Shown here: positions 11,023 to 23,039 of the stretch, piece after piece
Position numbering within the stretch: position 1 is the first letter of the stretch
Layout: each line of letters opens with the position of its first letter
Assembly (NCBI GenBank): GCA_024811115.1
Contig: JAKOGH010000854.1
Location: forward strand, 1-64,000
Direction of reading: 5' to 3'
DNA: 64,000 nt
From: Terana coerulea
Lineage: Eukaryota > Basidiomycota > Agaricomycetes > Polyporales > Phanerochaetaceae
Made by a program: the position numbers and the translations under genes
The notes under the pieces: generated by a model
Seen by the model: only the letters and a program-made list of their open reading frames with translations
Databases searched by the model: none
Told to the model about the DNA's origin: nothing

Positions 11023-14000
11023 GCTTGCTTTGTTCAGATTGTAGCAGAGAATTAATTAACGTGAAATGAGCAGTCTACCATAATGAACATCGTTCCCGAA
11101 TGTATTCACGGGCTCGGATTCAGAGGGAGGAGTGTTGCTTCTTGGATATCAGCCACTGTTGCCACTCGCCTTTGAAATCGCCGTTATCTGCGTGGGGCTG
11201 GGCTATGCAGATGCTTCCAGCTCGCACATGTCTTCCACATCAGGATGACTCGGATGTTACAACCTGAGCAAGAGGGCAGCAGTAATGCGAGGGCACGCGG
11301 AACCGACAATAACTGCCTCCTCTCTTCAAGGGTCTGCGCTGGTGACTACCAGGAAATGAACCTCGCAGAGCCTCGCAAATGTGTATTTGGATATGTAAGC
11401 ACCCCTACAAGATTCAGCGTCCGTACCCCTCGCCACCCTGTGCTTAGCCAGCTTCAGGCCATATTTCTTGAGCCTCGAGATCCCTGCTATGCAGCTGCAT
11501 TTGATTGTTCGTGCAGGTCGGACGAATTGGAGGCCACAATGCTCGGGTCCCAATCCCACAACATGTAACATCGTCGAGGCTGTTTCTCCGAGGGCTCGCG
11601 CCCTGCATTCGGTGGAGGAGTGGCTCGGGATTTGGGCTTGTAATCGGCTGGTGTCACAGTGGGCTCACCGCGAGCTCCGTAGACGAAAGGCTCTACGAGG
11701 AAACGTGACACAGTAGGTTTTCGAGAGAAAAATGGAGCACACGTTGTGCCTGTCCGTTTTGATGGTAAGTACAGGTACATCTTCGGAGGCTATGCCAACA
11801 GATGTGTGAAAGAAGCTCACCGACCAAAAGGCGATCTGAGACAGCTCGTGGTACCAGGTGCATGGCCTAAGGGTTCTCGCCGGCAACTCGGTTCTCGGTG
11901 GACATGCTCACGAGCTGACAATTGCATCAATACATCTATCCAGCGTCCCCGCTGACAGTAAAAAGGTGCAGGAGTTCAATGACAACGAGTCTTGACAAGC
12001 GCAGCCTTCAACGCGATGGTCTTATCATGAGGAGAGGTCGGGCCATAAAGCAGAGTTCGGCCTACTCGCAGTTGGCTCTTATAATGGTCTAGGGCGAACG
12101 TGAGCAGACAATCTCAATGAGCGGATTGTAGAACACCCTTAATAAAGATAAACATGGGACTCTATGTTTAAGCGACGCCGGGTAACACTCACCCAAGACG
12201 AAAACAGTTTGGAGACGAACGACCCCTTCCTTACTAGAGTTCAAAACTCCATTTGTGATGAACATCTTCAGTGGTATGGTGAGTCGGTGATATCGAGCTG
12301 CTATAGACACAACGCAGCGTCTTAGGTAAACCGCTCGGCAAGCTAAATTCGTGTCTTATTGAGGGACAGATCAGACCCCACAGGTACAACACATATGAAG
12401 CATGATTTGCTTGAGGGCAGCTAACGTAGACGCATGGACTTGCTTCATCCACTCGCTCGCGGGCTCTATATGTTCGCCGTTAATGACTAGGAAGTGTAGA
12501 AATCAATGATATGCGTACATTCTAGCCCCTAGGTATTGAAAGTAGTCCATACACGGCGTCCACCCATTCTCGCTCATCATCCTGCGCGGATGAACACTTG
12601 CTGGCGTGTCTTGCGCTCAGAGTTCCAAGGGCGAGGCGTAGTTGAGTGCTCGATGTGAGGCTGAGGAAGCACCTCCGTGGTCCTTCCGAATGGGCTCGAC
12701 ATCGCCCTTCGGTCTGGCTTCAAGCTGCGGCCGTTTTGGCCAGTGATAGCACGTCGCACTCGGAGTCGACAAAGCCGGGAACAAGAGGTGGCCGTGCTGT
12801 TGATGTGCGGCAGTCACGCTGAAGGCCGAGGCTTCAGCCCCCAATGAGGACGCCTGTGAGCGGCACCTTCGCCAGGCATATTCAGCGAGTTTTGTAACGG
12901 CGGGAAGACTTCCGAGCCTATCGCCAACGGGCGTCGATGGCGACTCTAGGACGACGGTTAGGAATGATTATGGGTTTTCGCACATTCGAATTTCGAAGGC
13001 TCGGGGAGTTTCATGGCCTGCTTGTGACTTTTGAGGAGCGAATGAATGTAGCAGCAATGGGTATTGTTCGAGTGGGACTAAGGGTCAGCCTGGGCGAAGT
13101 ATGAGCTGTCGTTGCTGATAACGTCTGCTATCACGCACCGGCCATATAAACACCCCTCTCACCCTTTGCAGCTGTATCGAAGTCTTCCTCCTGAAACAGT
13201 GTGCGATATTGAACATATTCAGCGATGTGGAGAACGTGAGCATGAACTTAGACTACATTTGAGTCAGCATAAGGACTGTAACGATAGAACCATACTACTC
13301 ACAGGCCCCATGTGTACAATGTCCTTCCCCGAGTAAAACATGCTCAGGAGCAACGGCACAATCCCTCGCCTGAACAACTCAGGGGTGTCGATAGCAGGCT
13401 TAACGAGTCAATCTCCGGGATGGCAATGCGTGAAGGTCATCTAGCTTAGTGACCTGAATAGTTTGCCAGCTACAGATATCCGTAACACGACTGTTGCGTT
13501 GAAAATAGCGCGTGTTGCTCTTGCTTGTAGTTGTGGTCGTAGAATGTACGCGAGAGCGGAGCCGAAGAGCCTAGGTCGAAGACTATCAGCCTTTGCAGTG
13601 CTCGCCTATGCAAAGCGTTACGTACTCTGCCCAGCGTTAGGTAATCGCCAAACTCATCCCAAGACTGGCTCTAAGTGTGTTAGTCCCCACGGCATGAGTA
13701 GGGAGGGCCCGATTATATTGAGCCGCTGTCCGGGCATGGCCACACATCCTGTCCGGTGTGCCGTCTGACCTATACATACATGTCAGGAACGCGGAGGCAA
13801 ATGGGAAAGAGGAGCCTCACTGAAGACAAAAACACTCTCCCGCCTGTGCGCTTTCGTGTTCTAGAGCTGCCAACGCTTTCCGACTGCATAAGCCTCCCTG
13901 CCCGCGAACGACTTGAAGTTCTTGCAGCAGTGAAAATGGGCCGAGGCAGTACTGCCAGTCCCATTCGCTGTAACGTTTCTTGAACAAGGTCTTAGAGGGA

Positions 14001-14550
14001 GTATGGTGCTGTGTAAAGGAACGTTGGTGACCGAAAGTGTTCATTGGGTGGCGGTCGTCCGGGACAAGTCCGGAAGCAACGAGCATGGGCGTCTTCTCAG
14101 TGAGTCGCGTGGCACCTCACCTTCCAAAAGTAGTAGTATTGCAACAGAGACTGGTCTGCTCTCCCATCACCGATCTGTTTGGTCGTGCCGCATCGGCAGG
14201 TCGGACCCCGCACACCTGAGACCATACGCGTCTGTTCGTAAGTCCATCTACGTCTCGTTCAGAACGTCAGTCCAAGGTAGCCAGGTGAGCAATGCTCGAC
14301 GCCTTCGGGTCGATTGAATGTTTCGTTGTGTTACGCTCGCATTTCTAATACTTTAAGATGCAGCTGTGACCATAGCTAGCGTTTAGTGGGTGGCACATGG
14401 CACCTAGGAGTGCTCCGAGCCAACCATCTCGAAGACGCGACCACTATGGCGCGTACATATGGAGAGCCACCGCTTGTGTCCAGGAGGGAGAGGCAGGCAC
14501 GTCGCAGGAAAGAAATGGCGGCAACCAGGTGTGTGGTGGACTTAGTTGAA
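11023..14550. other. Gene-poor stretch, nothing recognised
   Basis: Both strands have only short overlapping frames (up to about 107 codons) without known motifs or a consistent exon chain. A minus-strand piece near 12,190-12,310 reads SSKEGVVRLQTVFVLG. It could be an exon of a fungal membrane protein, but no neighbouring exons support it. Confidence 0.4.
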
Positions 14551-14659
14551 GTTTATTGCGTCTGCCAGTGACACTGAGGCACGCTAATACTCCGCGTCTG
14601 TGCGTAACAGTCAGGCTGGGCTCTCTGACCTACTACCGAACCTGTTCGCTCTCTCCAGT

Positions 14660-15743
14660 CTCAATGGATACTCCATCAGCTGCCGACAACGGTGAAGGGC
14701 GCCGGTGCATATTCCCTATCTGCCTATCTTTCACTGGTAAGCCTCGTCGTTTCACTCTCTCCGAAATGCCAGGCCAGTGTGGTTGGTCCTTCCACCAGTA
14801 CGTCCAACAAAGTTCAAACTGTCTACAAAGCAGGAGCTAACAACGAGCCCAACACTAGGAACACTTGCTACAGTGACTGTGAGGAGGTCTTTGACAAGTA
14901 CAAGTGCAAGTTTGAGCTCACACTTGTGGAGCTTTCGGGCCTCTATGCAATAGGTGTGTATGAACAGACTTTCTTGAAGGCTGGACGCCCGCATCGCTGC
15001 CATTGGGCAGTGACAACGTCGACAACAACGACAACGACACTGCACAGCTCACGTATGTGCTCGTCGCTCAGGGCACACAGCTTGCGTGGTACTACGTCGC
15101 GCATGCGTGGCACTTCTACAGTGCAGTCCCGCCGCTTATGTGCTCTGTAGACCTTGTCAGCCTGTGCGTTGGCCTGCAGCCTGCCGTGTACGTGGCCTAT
15201 GTGTGAGCACAAATACGGCTTAATGCAGGTGCGCGCGGGGGAGACAGACGGTTGTGCTGATGCGCCACTGCACGAGATGTCGAAAGGCTGGCGGAGCCGG
15301 ACAGCTAGTCCTTGCGCGGCGGACCAGTTCGCCATGTGGATGAACGAGATGGCGAAGTCGTGGTACTTGGCGTTGATGCTGTGTCAATTGGGTAGCCTCA
15401 CGGCGATGGCCGCTGCTCTGTGCGGCGCGGGCCTTTGTCGCTTCGTGAACTTGGGAGCTGTCAGGGTACAGCTGCTTGGTCACAGAGAGCAGATTGAACA
15501 AGCTGGCACCTCCATCCCCCTCACAATCTCACACCTCCATCAATGGGATTTGCGCGTGGGTTTGGTGCATTTGGACCTGCGTTTGGCTCAGCAGCCTCTA
15601 CCTCGCCCCCAGACCCCCACTTGGTCGAATGCGCAACGACAGGCGGCCTTCCCCCGAGTCTCCACGGGTCACTGGCAAGCCTATTTGACGAGGTAAGTCG
15701 ACCATGCATTTTATTGGAGGCAAACGCACTGTACATCGAATAG
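14660..15743 (+). CDS. Unrecognised coding-like exons
   Basis: Several plus-strand segments look like exons joined by possible GT-AG introns. One starts at MDTPSAADNGEGRRC (14,664). One contains CEEVFDKYKCKFELTL (about 14,880-14,930). One contains QLTYVLVAQGTQLAWYYVAH (about 15,040-15,100). A long frame at 15,154-15,696 contains MWMNEMAKSWYLALMLCQLG. No family is recognised and a single continuous model could not be built. This may be a degraded gene or chance open frames in GC-rich DNA. Confidence 0.2.
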
Positions 15744-16650
15744 TGTATGCCTTTTCAGCGCGTTGATGTCGCTTCACAGCTATACCAGGTTTCTCGCTCT
15801 ACCTGAGGATTGAAGCCAAATGCGACCATCCTTTCGGCCAACTGAGCTGTTGGATTATGTCATTTAGTTAGACGGAGCAGGAGGGAGATTGACACGACGT
15901 AGACATCACTAGATGTTTCGGATACTGCAATCAGCGCGATGACATTCACTGTCAATCCCTACCTCACCGTAGATTTGTTTTCTTCTTATAATGTGTATTC
16001 TCGCTTAAGGCCTTCATCATAACCATCACATTTCTTCCAAGAATTGTTATGTTAATACATATGCTGACCGCTCACTGCAGCGAGTTTCGAAGGGTGCAGG
16101 GGCATTGGCAGCCTATTTCGGAAATCTAAGAAAACAAATTCCGCATTTTGCCCCAAAAAGGCCAGAAATGAAAAGGAAACAACAGGTTAATTACGAGGAC
16201 GCAACTCTTAAAATGGAAAGATTGAAGAAAGCGGCAAATTGAGTGAGCGCTTGCGAACGCTTTGGCTCGCAAAGCCCGCGCCAACATGTCTGCCGCTGCT
16301 ACTTACTTGCAACCGCTATGTCGACCTCCCGAGCCGATCTCCTGTGCGGCTTTGCCTACGTCGACACTATTTTGTTATCTTGTGCTTGGTTGTTCTGCTT
16401 TATACGCCGGTCCCTCTTCCCCCGCCACCACATGCCCAGTACAGCCAACCGTCGACACTCGGCAGCCACTACCACAACCACCTCTATAATAGCCTAAAAG
16501 CCGGGCCTGAAGAGGTTACATGTTCTTTTCACCTGCTACAATGGCTGTGCGCGCGCGAACTCGCCCTTATAAAGGAGCACGCGGACATAGGCTTCTTTGG
16601 TCACTGCGAGTACCAAAACGGTGCGTCCTTACCCTTTACGCTCCGTCCTA
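15744..16650. other. Intergenic stretch, no gene recognised
   Basis: The stretch begins AT-rich and is GC-rich after about 16,240. A plus-strand frame at 16,239-16,682 is open but has no known motif, and it overlaps two other open frames there, as expected from composition alone. Confidence 0.35.
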
Positions 16651-16689
16651 TTACAGCCATGAAGTCTGCGGGGGTCTACTGAGCTCAAC

Positions 16690-17385
16690 ATTGAATGGGG
16701 CCGCTTGATTTATAGGGGACAATGTCTTTTTAGACCGCGCAGCGGCGGACACGCCGCACCTGACATGCGATGGACTAGCGCGACCGACATGGAGAGCCGA
16801 CACTGCACCGACACAAGCAACGCCAGTGCCGGTGCATGCGAAGAAACAAAGCACAACACGCACAGGCCGACGTTGGCAAGTGCGACACCAATACGTGCTG
16901 CAACGGGCGAGTCGACGAGCAGGTACGGCACTGACGCACGCAACGCCAACGCCGGTACGCGTGAATAGATAGACACGGCACCGACCCAGCCAATGCCAAC
17001 GCCAGCACGTACAGGCAAGTGCAATGCCAACACGCGCAGCAGCGGGCACGCACAGGCCGACGCAGGCGACCACGGCGCCGTCACATGCGGCAGCGGGCAC
17101 ATGTAGGGTAGGCGCGCACGACGCGGCGAGCAGAGGTAGCATCAACGCACCCAATGCCGCCGCCGGCGTGCGTGAATCGGCGCAGCATGATACGTACAGG
17201 CCGGCGTAGGCAAGCGGCGCGACACCAATCGCAAGGGGCTGACACATGTGCCGTGAGGAGCCACGACAGGCTACCGCCATGGCAGGGCAAGCGAGCATGC
17301 GACGACGGCGAGCAAGCGATGGAGTGGTTGAGGCAAGCAAGGGGGCGATAGAGTACAAGCGGGGAAGGTTGAAGAGTGCAGACAA
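16690..17385. repeat. GC-rich degenerate minisatellite
   Basis: The words acgccggt, gcacacaggccgacg, gcaacgccaac and tgcagcgggcac recur irregularly every 30-50 bp. The minus strand stays open for 244 codons and gives a cysteine/alanine/valine-rich translation with repeats of the kind ACVGLCVP and RVGIALACT; two more frames are also open. The pattern is best read as a decayed tandem repeat. The minus-strand piece APALALLVSVQC resembles [12 protein letters not shown] in the repeat at 3,950-4,000, suggesting one family at both sites. Confidence 0.55.
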
Positions 17386-17408
17386 ACGATAAAGTGATTT
17401 ATCTACAG

Positions 17409-18853
17409 CTACTCTCGAGTTTCAATGTCCATGTCTTGCGTCCACCCCGTGTCCTTCGCCTTCCCTTTCTCAGGCTTCTCTTGGCCCTCAACAACAACAG
17501 GCCGTTTTCCTTGCTCTTCACTATCAGACGGCACGTCCTCTTGATCAAGGATTACAAGAGGGTTGTCACGAGTTTTCCCTGCGACCTGAGCTTTCGCAAG
17601 GGTCTCGATTATCTCATCGGGGTTGGGCCAAGCGTCGTAATCGGTTCTGAGTTCGAAGAAGCGGCAGAACTTGTTGCATCGATGCTCTTTCTCAAATGCG
17701 GTATAGCCCTCAGGGATATTTCCTTGTGCAAATAAGAGACCAAGCTTCCTGTGAGAGTACATGAGTAACATGACGGCCGCAGATGGCATGGTCAGATTGA
17801 GTATGCTCGGTCTTGAGTGTACGACTTACTCATTGGGCCGAGTGAGAATTTGCGGATCGGAGAGCAGCGTAGTTGAACCTGATAATATGGTGTCGCATTA
17901 GCTTACAGTAATCCTAGCAACACTGAGCTCATTTCTTTACCCTGATAATCAGTAACGATGGCCAGTTTCCCTGTCTGCCAATACTGTGCGTGTTGCGAAA
18001 AGGCAAGAAATGCTGCGCATGTTCTTTCCTCTTCGGTGAAAAAGTCTAGAGGTTCGGGGGAATCATTGTTGATCCATTTTTGAACTTCCCTTCGATAGAC
18101 TCCTCCAGCAAGTACACATCTCGAGTAGCGCTGGACTGGTCATTGGTAACTGCCAACGCACCGCGCACGAAGCGAATTTTGGGGATGGCGAAAGGTGGTA
18201 CCTTATCCGGATGTTCATGGAGGAACTTCTCAATGTAACAATACGTGCCTTCGAATAGGACGGATGCCCAGACAAGACCCTTGATCTCACCCATAAGCTT
18301 CTTGGGTTGCTTTGAAACGTCGTATGGGAACTTCTTCTGAGCCTTGTTGACATAGTAGCACTGCTTTGCGGCAACCTCCACTCCGCTAAGCCAGTTGCCG
18401 GGCAGGATACACTGGTCGGTCTTGCCAAAAGTTGTGAGCTTGAACGACCCAGACTTGGTGTTCTCCGGGGACGTATCAAGAAGAAGAGAGCGAAACTGCG
18501 CCCCGGATAGGTAGCTAAGGCCGCTTGTGTCCAGGCCAACCTTGCACAATGCCGTAAGGCTCTCAAACAACATCACAGGATGAACCACAACCTGCATGCC
18601 CTTGGTCGCAACTGAAAATATGCCAAAAGTAAGCGATGAATATTTATATAGTGGTTAGAGCAACAGTCTACGCACGAAGAGCGCTAAGGCTGGCATTCGT
18701 AGGTGCACCTTGGGCCTTGAGAGCAAGTACGAGCTGGTGCTGATTTGGCGCATGGTAGACTCGCGATTCTTTCAACGGTTCGATCATCGGAATTTCAGTG
18801 GGCCGAGAGGCAACCGAGATACTCATAGAAAGCGGCGGTGGCGGCGGCGGCAT
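17409..18853 (-). pseudogene. Alpha-kinase (MHCK/EF2-kinase family), catalytic half of a split gene
   Basis: Alpha-kinases are atypical serine/threonine kinases. The minus strand shows, in order: a proline-rich segment with SISVASRP (exon 18,853-18,675); SFKLTTFGKTDQCIL; the candidate ATP-binding lysine in VEVAAKQCYY; LVWASVLFEGTYCYIE; IPKIRFVRGALAV; VYLLEESIEG; then FLAFSQHAQYWQTGKLAIV with DYQG; LLSDPQILT; and finally FAQGNIPEGY with the zinc-binding HRCNKFC motif. The tail is acidic/lysine-rich and the stop is at 17,409-17,411. Introns have GT-AG borders. A one-base deletion in a run at 18,077-18,081 breaks the frame between EGKF and WINNDSPEPLDF. The N-terminal half lies beyond two inserted elements at 26,755-28,332. 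With the split and the frameshift, the gene is read as disrupted. Confidence 0.85.
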
Positions 18854-19060
18854 ATCTGAATTTCCGCAAACCTAGGGCTACGTCGAGCTCGTACGCCTAG
18901 CTTAGGGGAATCGTCGCACTGCTTGCGCTTCCCTTTTGACTGGTGAACTTGCTGGCGATATCTCTTGTGTCGATAGTTGCTTGAGCGAGAGACGGCCCAG
19001 ACCCGTGCAGCGAATGCATACTAGAGGTATCAGAAACCTGCATCGGTCGAATGAGTTGAT
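18854..19060 (-). pseudogene. Linker exon of the alpha-kinase gene and host DNA next to the MITE
   Basis: A continuous minus-strand frame reads YAFAARVWAVSRSSNYRHKR and then QQVHQSKGKRKQCDDSPKL up to FAEI, preceded by an acceptor-like ctctag near 19,020. It joins the kinase half to the upstream exon at 26,755-27,017 once the two inserted elements are ignored. One frame change is needed before MPPPPPP. The 8-bp target duplication of the MITE (gagttgat) lies at 19,053-19,060, probably inside an intron. Confidence 0.55.
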
Positions 19061-19727
19061 TAGTGTTGCCAAAGTTCAGTTCAGTTCGGTGGTTCAGAAC
19101 CTGAACCGATGAACTGAACCATGTAGTTCAGTTCGGTTCGGTTCAGTTCGGCCTCTAGGTAACTTGGTTCGGTTCTTAGTTCGGGCATGGCTGTCACACC
19201 CCGAACCAAGTTCGAACCGGTTCAAACCATGAACCATGTACATGTTATGTAGTGTATTTGTACTGGGATTTATAGAGAAAAGTACATGAACTTACTTACT
19301 GTAGCATGTCTAAACTATTTTTCATCATTGTGCGTGTAAACTGAGCACCAAATGTTGCTTTGCTTATGTTTTGGTGTATACATGATGCCATCAATAGCTG
19401 CCAAAAATGGCAACTGGCAGCCTTTATCAGACACTGAGCTTCAAAATGTCATAATATAAGGCTTTTGCACTATACAAACCCTTCTAGATGTCAATATATA
19501 ACTCTATTATGATCTACCATTGCAATTATACTGATTTGACAGAGTAAAGCAGATATATACATGGTTCAATGGTTCGAACCAGTTTGAACCCTGAACTGAA
19601 CCGACTGAACCAGTTCATGCTGGTTCAGTTCAGTTCAGTTCTGGTTCAGCTACTAAACACTTGGTTCTGGTTCTGGTTCAGACAAAAATGGGCCCGAACC
19701 GAACTGAACTGAACTTTGGCAACACTA
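19061..19727. mobile_element. 667-bp hAT-like MITE, copy 1
   Basis: The perfect inverted ends are tagtgttgcc (19,061-19,070) and ggcaacacta (19,718-19,727), extending into ttggcaac/gttgccaa. They are flanked by an exact 8-bp direct repeat, gagttgat, at 19,053-19,060 and 19,728-19,735. Just inside the ends are arrays of GGTTCA/GTTCAG-type hexamers, in opposite orientation at the two sides. The core is AT-rich and non-coding. The 8-bp target duplication and TAGTG terminus fit hAT elements. A KDZ/Plavaka source is also possible because the neighbouring large element has the same two traits. A second copy of identical net length lies at 61,808-62,839. Confidence 0.92.
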
Positions 19728-20301
19728 GAGTTGATGAAAAGTATGGCTAAGGGAATGAAACAAACACGTGATGTTGAGCTACGCTGGAGCTCCTTCTGCG
19801 TCTGCTAGTGATTGGCAAGGGTAAACCCTCTATGCTCAGAGAGCAACCCTTACCCTTACCCTCAATACCCTTACCCTCATGAAGGGTAAGGGTTGAGGGC
19901 TACCTTTCAAACCCTTGCCAAAATAGGCTGAAAATAGTGATTTAAGTGCCTTTCCATCAGGGAAAATATACTTGGCTACCAGCAACTATGGCGGGTATGT
20001 AGAGACGGTAGAATCGTAGACAAGTCCCTGTTTTGTAGTGTGTTGTAGTGTTGGCGTGTAGCGCCGGAGTTCGGTGTAGTGATGGGTAGCATTGGCAGGC
20101 GTCTATGTAGTTCTTCGTAGCACCGCCGAGTAGCGTGCTGTACCACTTGTAATCGCACGTAGACCACTCGCAATTGCATATAGAGCCTTACAATGAATAG
20201 GAAAGAGTGCTACAATACAATCATTTAAGTATACTATGGACGGCGTATCTACTAGTCACTATGCTCAGCCTCTGCTCGAAGCGCCGCTCGCATTCGCTCC
20301 T

Positions 20302-22986
20302 TCACCTCATCCCAGGTAATTCAACGGCGGTGTCTTTAGTCTTGATCTCTAGGTTTCCATATCGCCTGCGGCAGTGTGAGGTTAGATTGGTGATGTAGGA
20401 ATGATATAGAACCGACTTACAGAACTGACTTGTACATATGATGGCAAGTCCTCTCAACAGCTGCCGGATCAAGCTTCCGCCATTCCTCAAGGAAGTCAAT
20501 GTGTCGGTTGTACTTCTCCTGGTAGACCTTTGTTGTGAACTTGTGCCCTTTCTTGAGTCTACCATCAGCCCAGGCATCAAGCTGAGACTCAACCTATAAC
20601 AGAGTCAGTCAACCACGGCAAAGCATAGTCAATGGATGACCAAACACTTACAGCCGTAAACAACAGCGCAAGGACAGGGAATGGTAAGGGATCAAACTCC
20701 TCATGGAACTCAGGACCGATGTCGTTAAGGTCCTTGAAGATGTCCTGCTGTAGGGACCGCAGGAAAATGGGCAATTTGCCATAATGCATTGGCGCGTCGG
20801 ATTCAAAATCCTTGACCAAACGGGATAAGTAATAGAGCACGCTATAGGAACATGAGACATACCATGTGGCAGAACCGGGAGGTTTACCGGCGAGGAGGGT
20901 TGTGACAAGAGCTTGATTGGCGTCTTTTGCCTGCCGGGCGCCGAGGTGTCGAAAGCAAGCTTGTAGGTGTCCACAAGGAGCGGGGTAATCTTGGACATGA
21001 GGTGCGATCGTATAGAGGAGGCACGGTCGGATATCTAGTAGAACCTGGTGCATTAGTACTGACAGACGCTGAGTGCGACCACATACCGTAGCAGCAACTC
21101 GCGCATTGTCTGACGGGCGAAAACCTTCGTTTCGCCTTTGCAAGTCTCCAGCCAGCACTCCGTTGCAATCTGCAGTCGATCGAGCTTGGGGGAACCCATG
21201 TTGGGTGTAGATGCTGACCGTGAAGCTGCGCACCGCTTCGTTGATAAGCTCTTCGATGGGCTTGATGTAGTCGCTGGCGTTCGCAATCCCAGGCGGCGGT
21301 CCAGTGGAACCATCTTCTCGTGTCTTGTAGGCAAGAGGTTCAACGGACGGCGACTGAGTCCGGGAGCGACGCCGCTTGCGATGCCGAGATCGATCCCATG
21401 AGCGCTCCCTCGATCGGCCAGGACGTGAGCGATATTGGTTCGAACGCGAACGGTCTCTCGAAGCGTGAGCGTTTCCGTTGTGCTTCTTCACGAGCGTGCG
21501 TCATTACGACGAGGTTCTAGTAGGCGGCGGGGCAGGGCGTTGCTAGGTGGCGATTGTCTCACAGGCTCACTGGCAGTTGTACGACGTGGCGACGCCCGGC
21601 TGTATACACAAAACATCAATGCTATGCCGTTACGACGAAGTAAATACTGAACACTTACCACGTCACCATCAGCGTGCTGATGCTCTATTAGCAGCGGCGT
21701 GACTGCTCGTGGTAAGCCGGGAAAGGAATCAGATCGCGAGATTTGATTTCTAGAGACGATTGGAGCTGGTGCTGGCGATAAAAGAGGCTCGTCAAAGAGC
21801 ATGTTAACATCATGGATAGCAGGGTCTGCAATGATGGTAAGTCAGATGCAATATGGTAATGAATAACGTTGAGTACTTACCAGGTGAGAGAGAATTTGAT
21901 CGACTACTTGCAGGTAGAGAAAGAGGGGTGGCGATGCTGAGGATTGGCGACTGGCAGGGCGGCGAGCGTGAAGACTGAGCTGAGGCAGTCCGACGAGAGC
22001 GTGATTTCTGGGACCTAGAATGCGACCGACGACTTTGTGAGTATGATCGAGAACGAAAACGAGAACGGCGCGACTCGTATCGAGAGTCGTGGTGAGAACG
22101 TGAACGAGAGCGGCGAGAGTGGGATCGCTGGGGCGGATACTCCCGGAACGAGAGCGGAGCGGGAGCGGGAATGAGAGCGGGAACTTGACCATGGATGACG
22201 CCCGAGAGCGTGCGATATAAGTGTCGGGACCGTGAGCGGGAGCGCCCGACGTGAATCCTCATGGCGTGATTTCGAACGGTGCCGTGAGTCCCTCAGTGCT
22301 GGTGGCCGAGATGTGCGATACGCCAGCCTCAACTGGCGTTAGTGCGGGCATTGCGGGCGAGGAGCGCGGGGCGCTCAGTCTAGATGGCTTCCTCTTTGCT
22401 TTTGGTGGTGCAGATGAGACGACTCCGGTAGCCTTAAACTACGATGTGCTGAGAAGTAAGCGAGAGCGCAAGGAAAGAAACAGAGAGACTTACAGGTGAA
22501 GAATAAGATTGTGTCTCCTCTTCTGATTCTAGCGCTGTCGTCGTCTGGGTTGGCCGTGTCGGAGGCAGGCTCCGTAGACTCTGCATGAGTATTTCATCAG
22601 TTAAGCTTCTAAGGTTCAGGCAGGTAGATATACCTTACCTCCTGTACCCTCCACCTGCTTCTGCGTAGCTCGTTGGAGGTCTTTGCGTGCCTTGTCTAGC
22701 TTTTTCTTGGCTGCAATAATGTCGTCCTTTGCTGAAAATAATGTAGGTCAGGGAAGACAAGATGCAAGAAAGCAAACTCGCCCAACAGGATGCTTACCTT
22801 GGTCAGCTTTTTCGCAGAGCTCCTAGACATTCGAGACGAAGTGATGATGTTTTGTGGATCGACGCCCTCGTTGCGCTGGGGGCCATAGAGAGCCAACGTA
22901 AAGAGTGGTTGGAAGTACGTGGTCGTCAGCTGGAGAGGAAGTTTTGGGTAAGTCATCCGTGATCGATCGTCCGGATTTGGACTCAC
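20302..22986 (-). CDS. RS-rich protein with a DUF6532-like C-terminal domain, cargo gene of the transposon
   Basis: The C-terminal half matches the basidiomycete DUF6532 pattern by eye: IKPIEELINEAVRSFT, a middle part with LLRYVV, YGKLPIFLRSLQQDIF, then FDPLPFPVLALLFTAVESQL (across an intron at about 20,593-20,650) followed by DAWADGRLKKGTKFTT, YQEKYNRHIDFLEEW and a stop at 20,302-20,304. The N-terminal half has a lysine-rich helical piece (IIAAKKKLDKARKDLQRA, about 22,660-22,730) and arginine-serine runs (21,380-21,480 and 21,960-22,250). The start is uncertain and several introns are inferred. It is divergently oriented to the transposase, starting within a few hundred bases of it. Function unknown; the RS runs suggest a nuclear protein. 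Confidence 0.6.
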
Positions 22987-23039
22987 TGACTCGGCTTCCC
23001 CACTCGCTGACGTCCTAGCACTGTTCGCTCTTGCTCAAC

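Noticed and set aside
16651..17385. 244-codon minus-strand open frame, cysteine/alanine-rich
   Set aside because: The frame lies in a degenerate GC-rich tandem repeat where other frames are also open, and it has no domain or splice logic.
19061..19727. GGTTCA hexamer arrays as a simple microsatellite
   Set aside because: They sit symmetrically inside perfect inverted termini with an 8-bp target duplication, so they are part of a transposable element.
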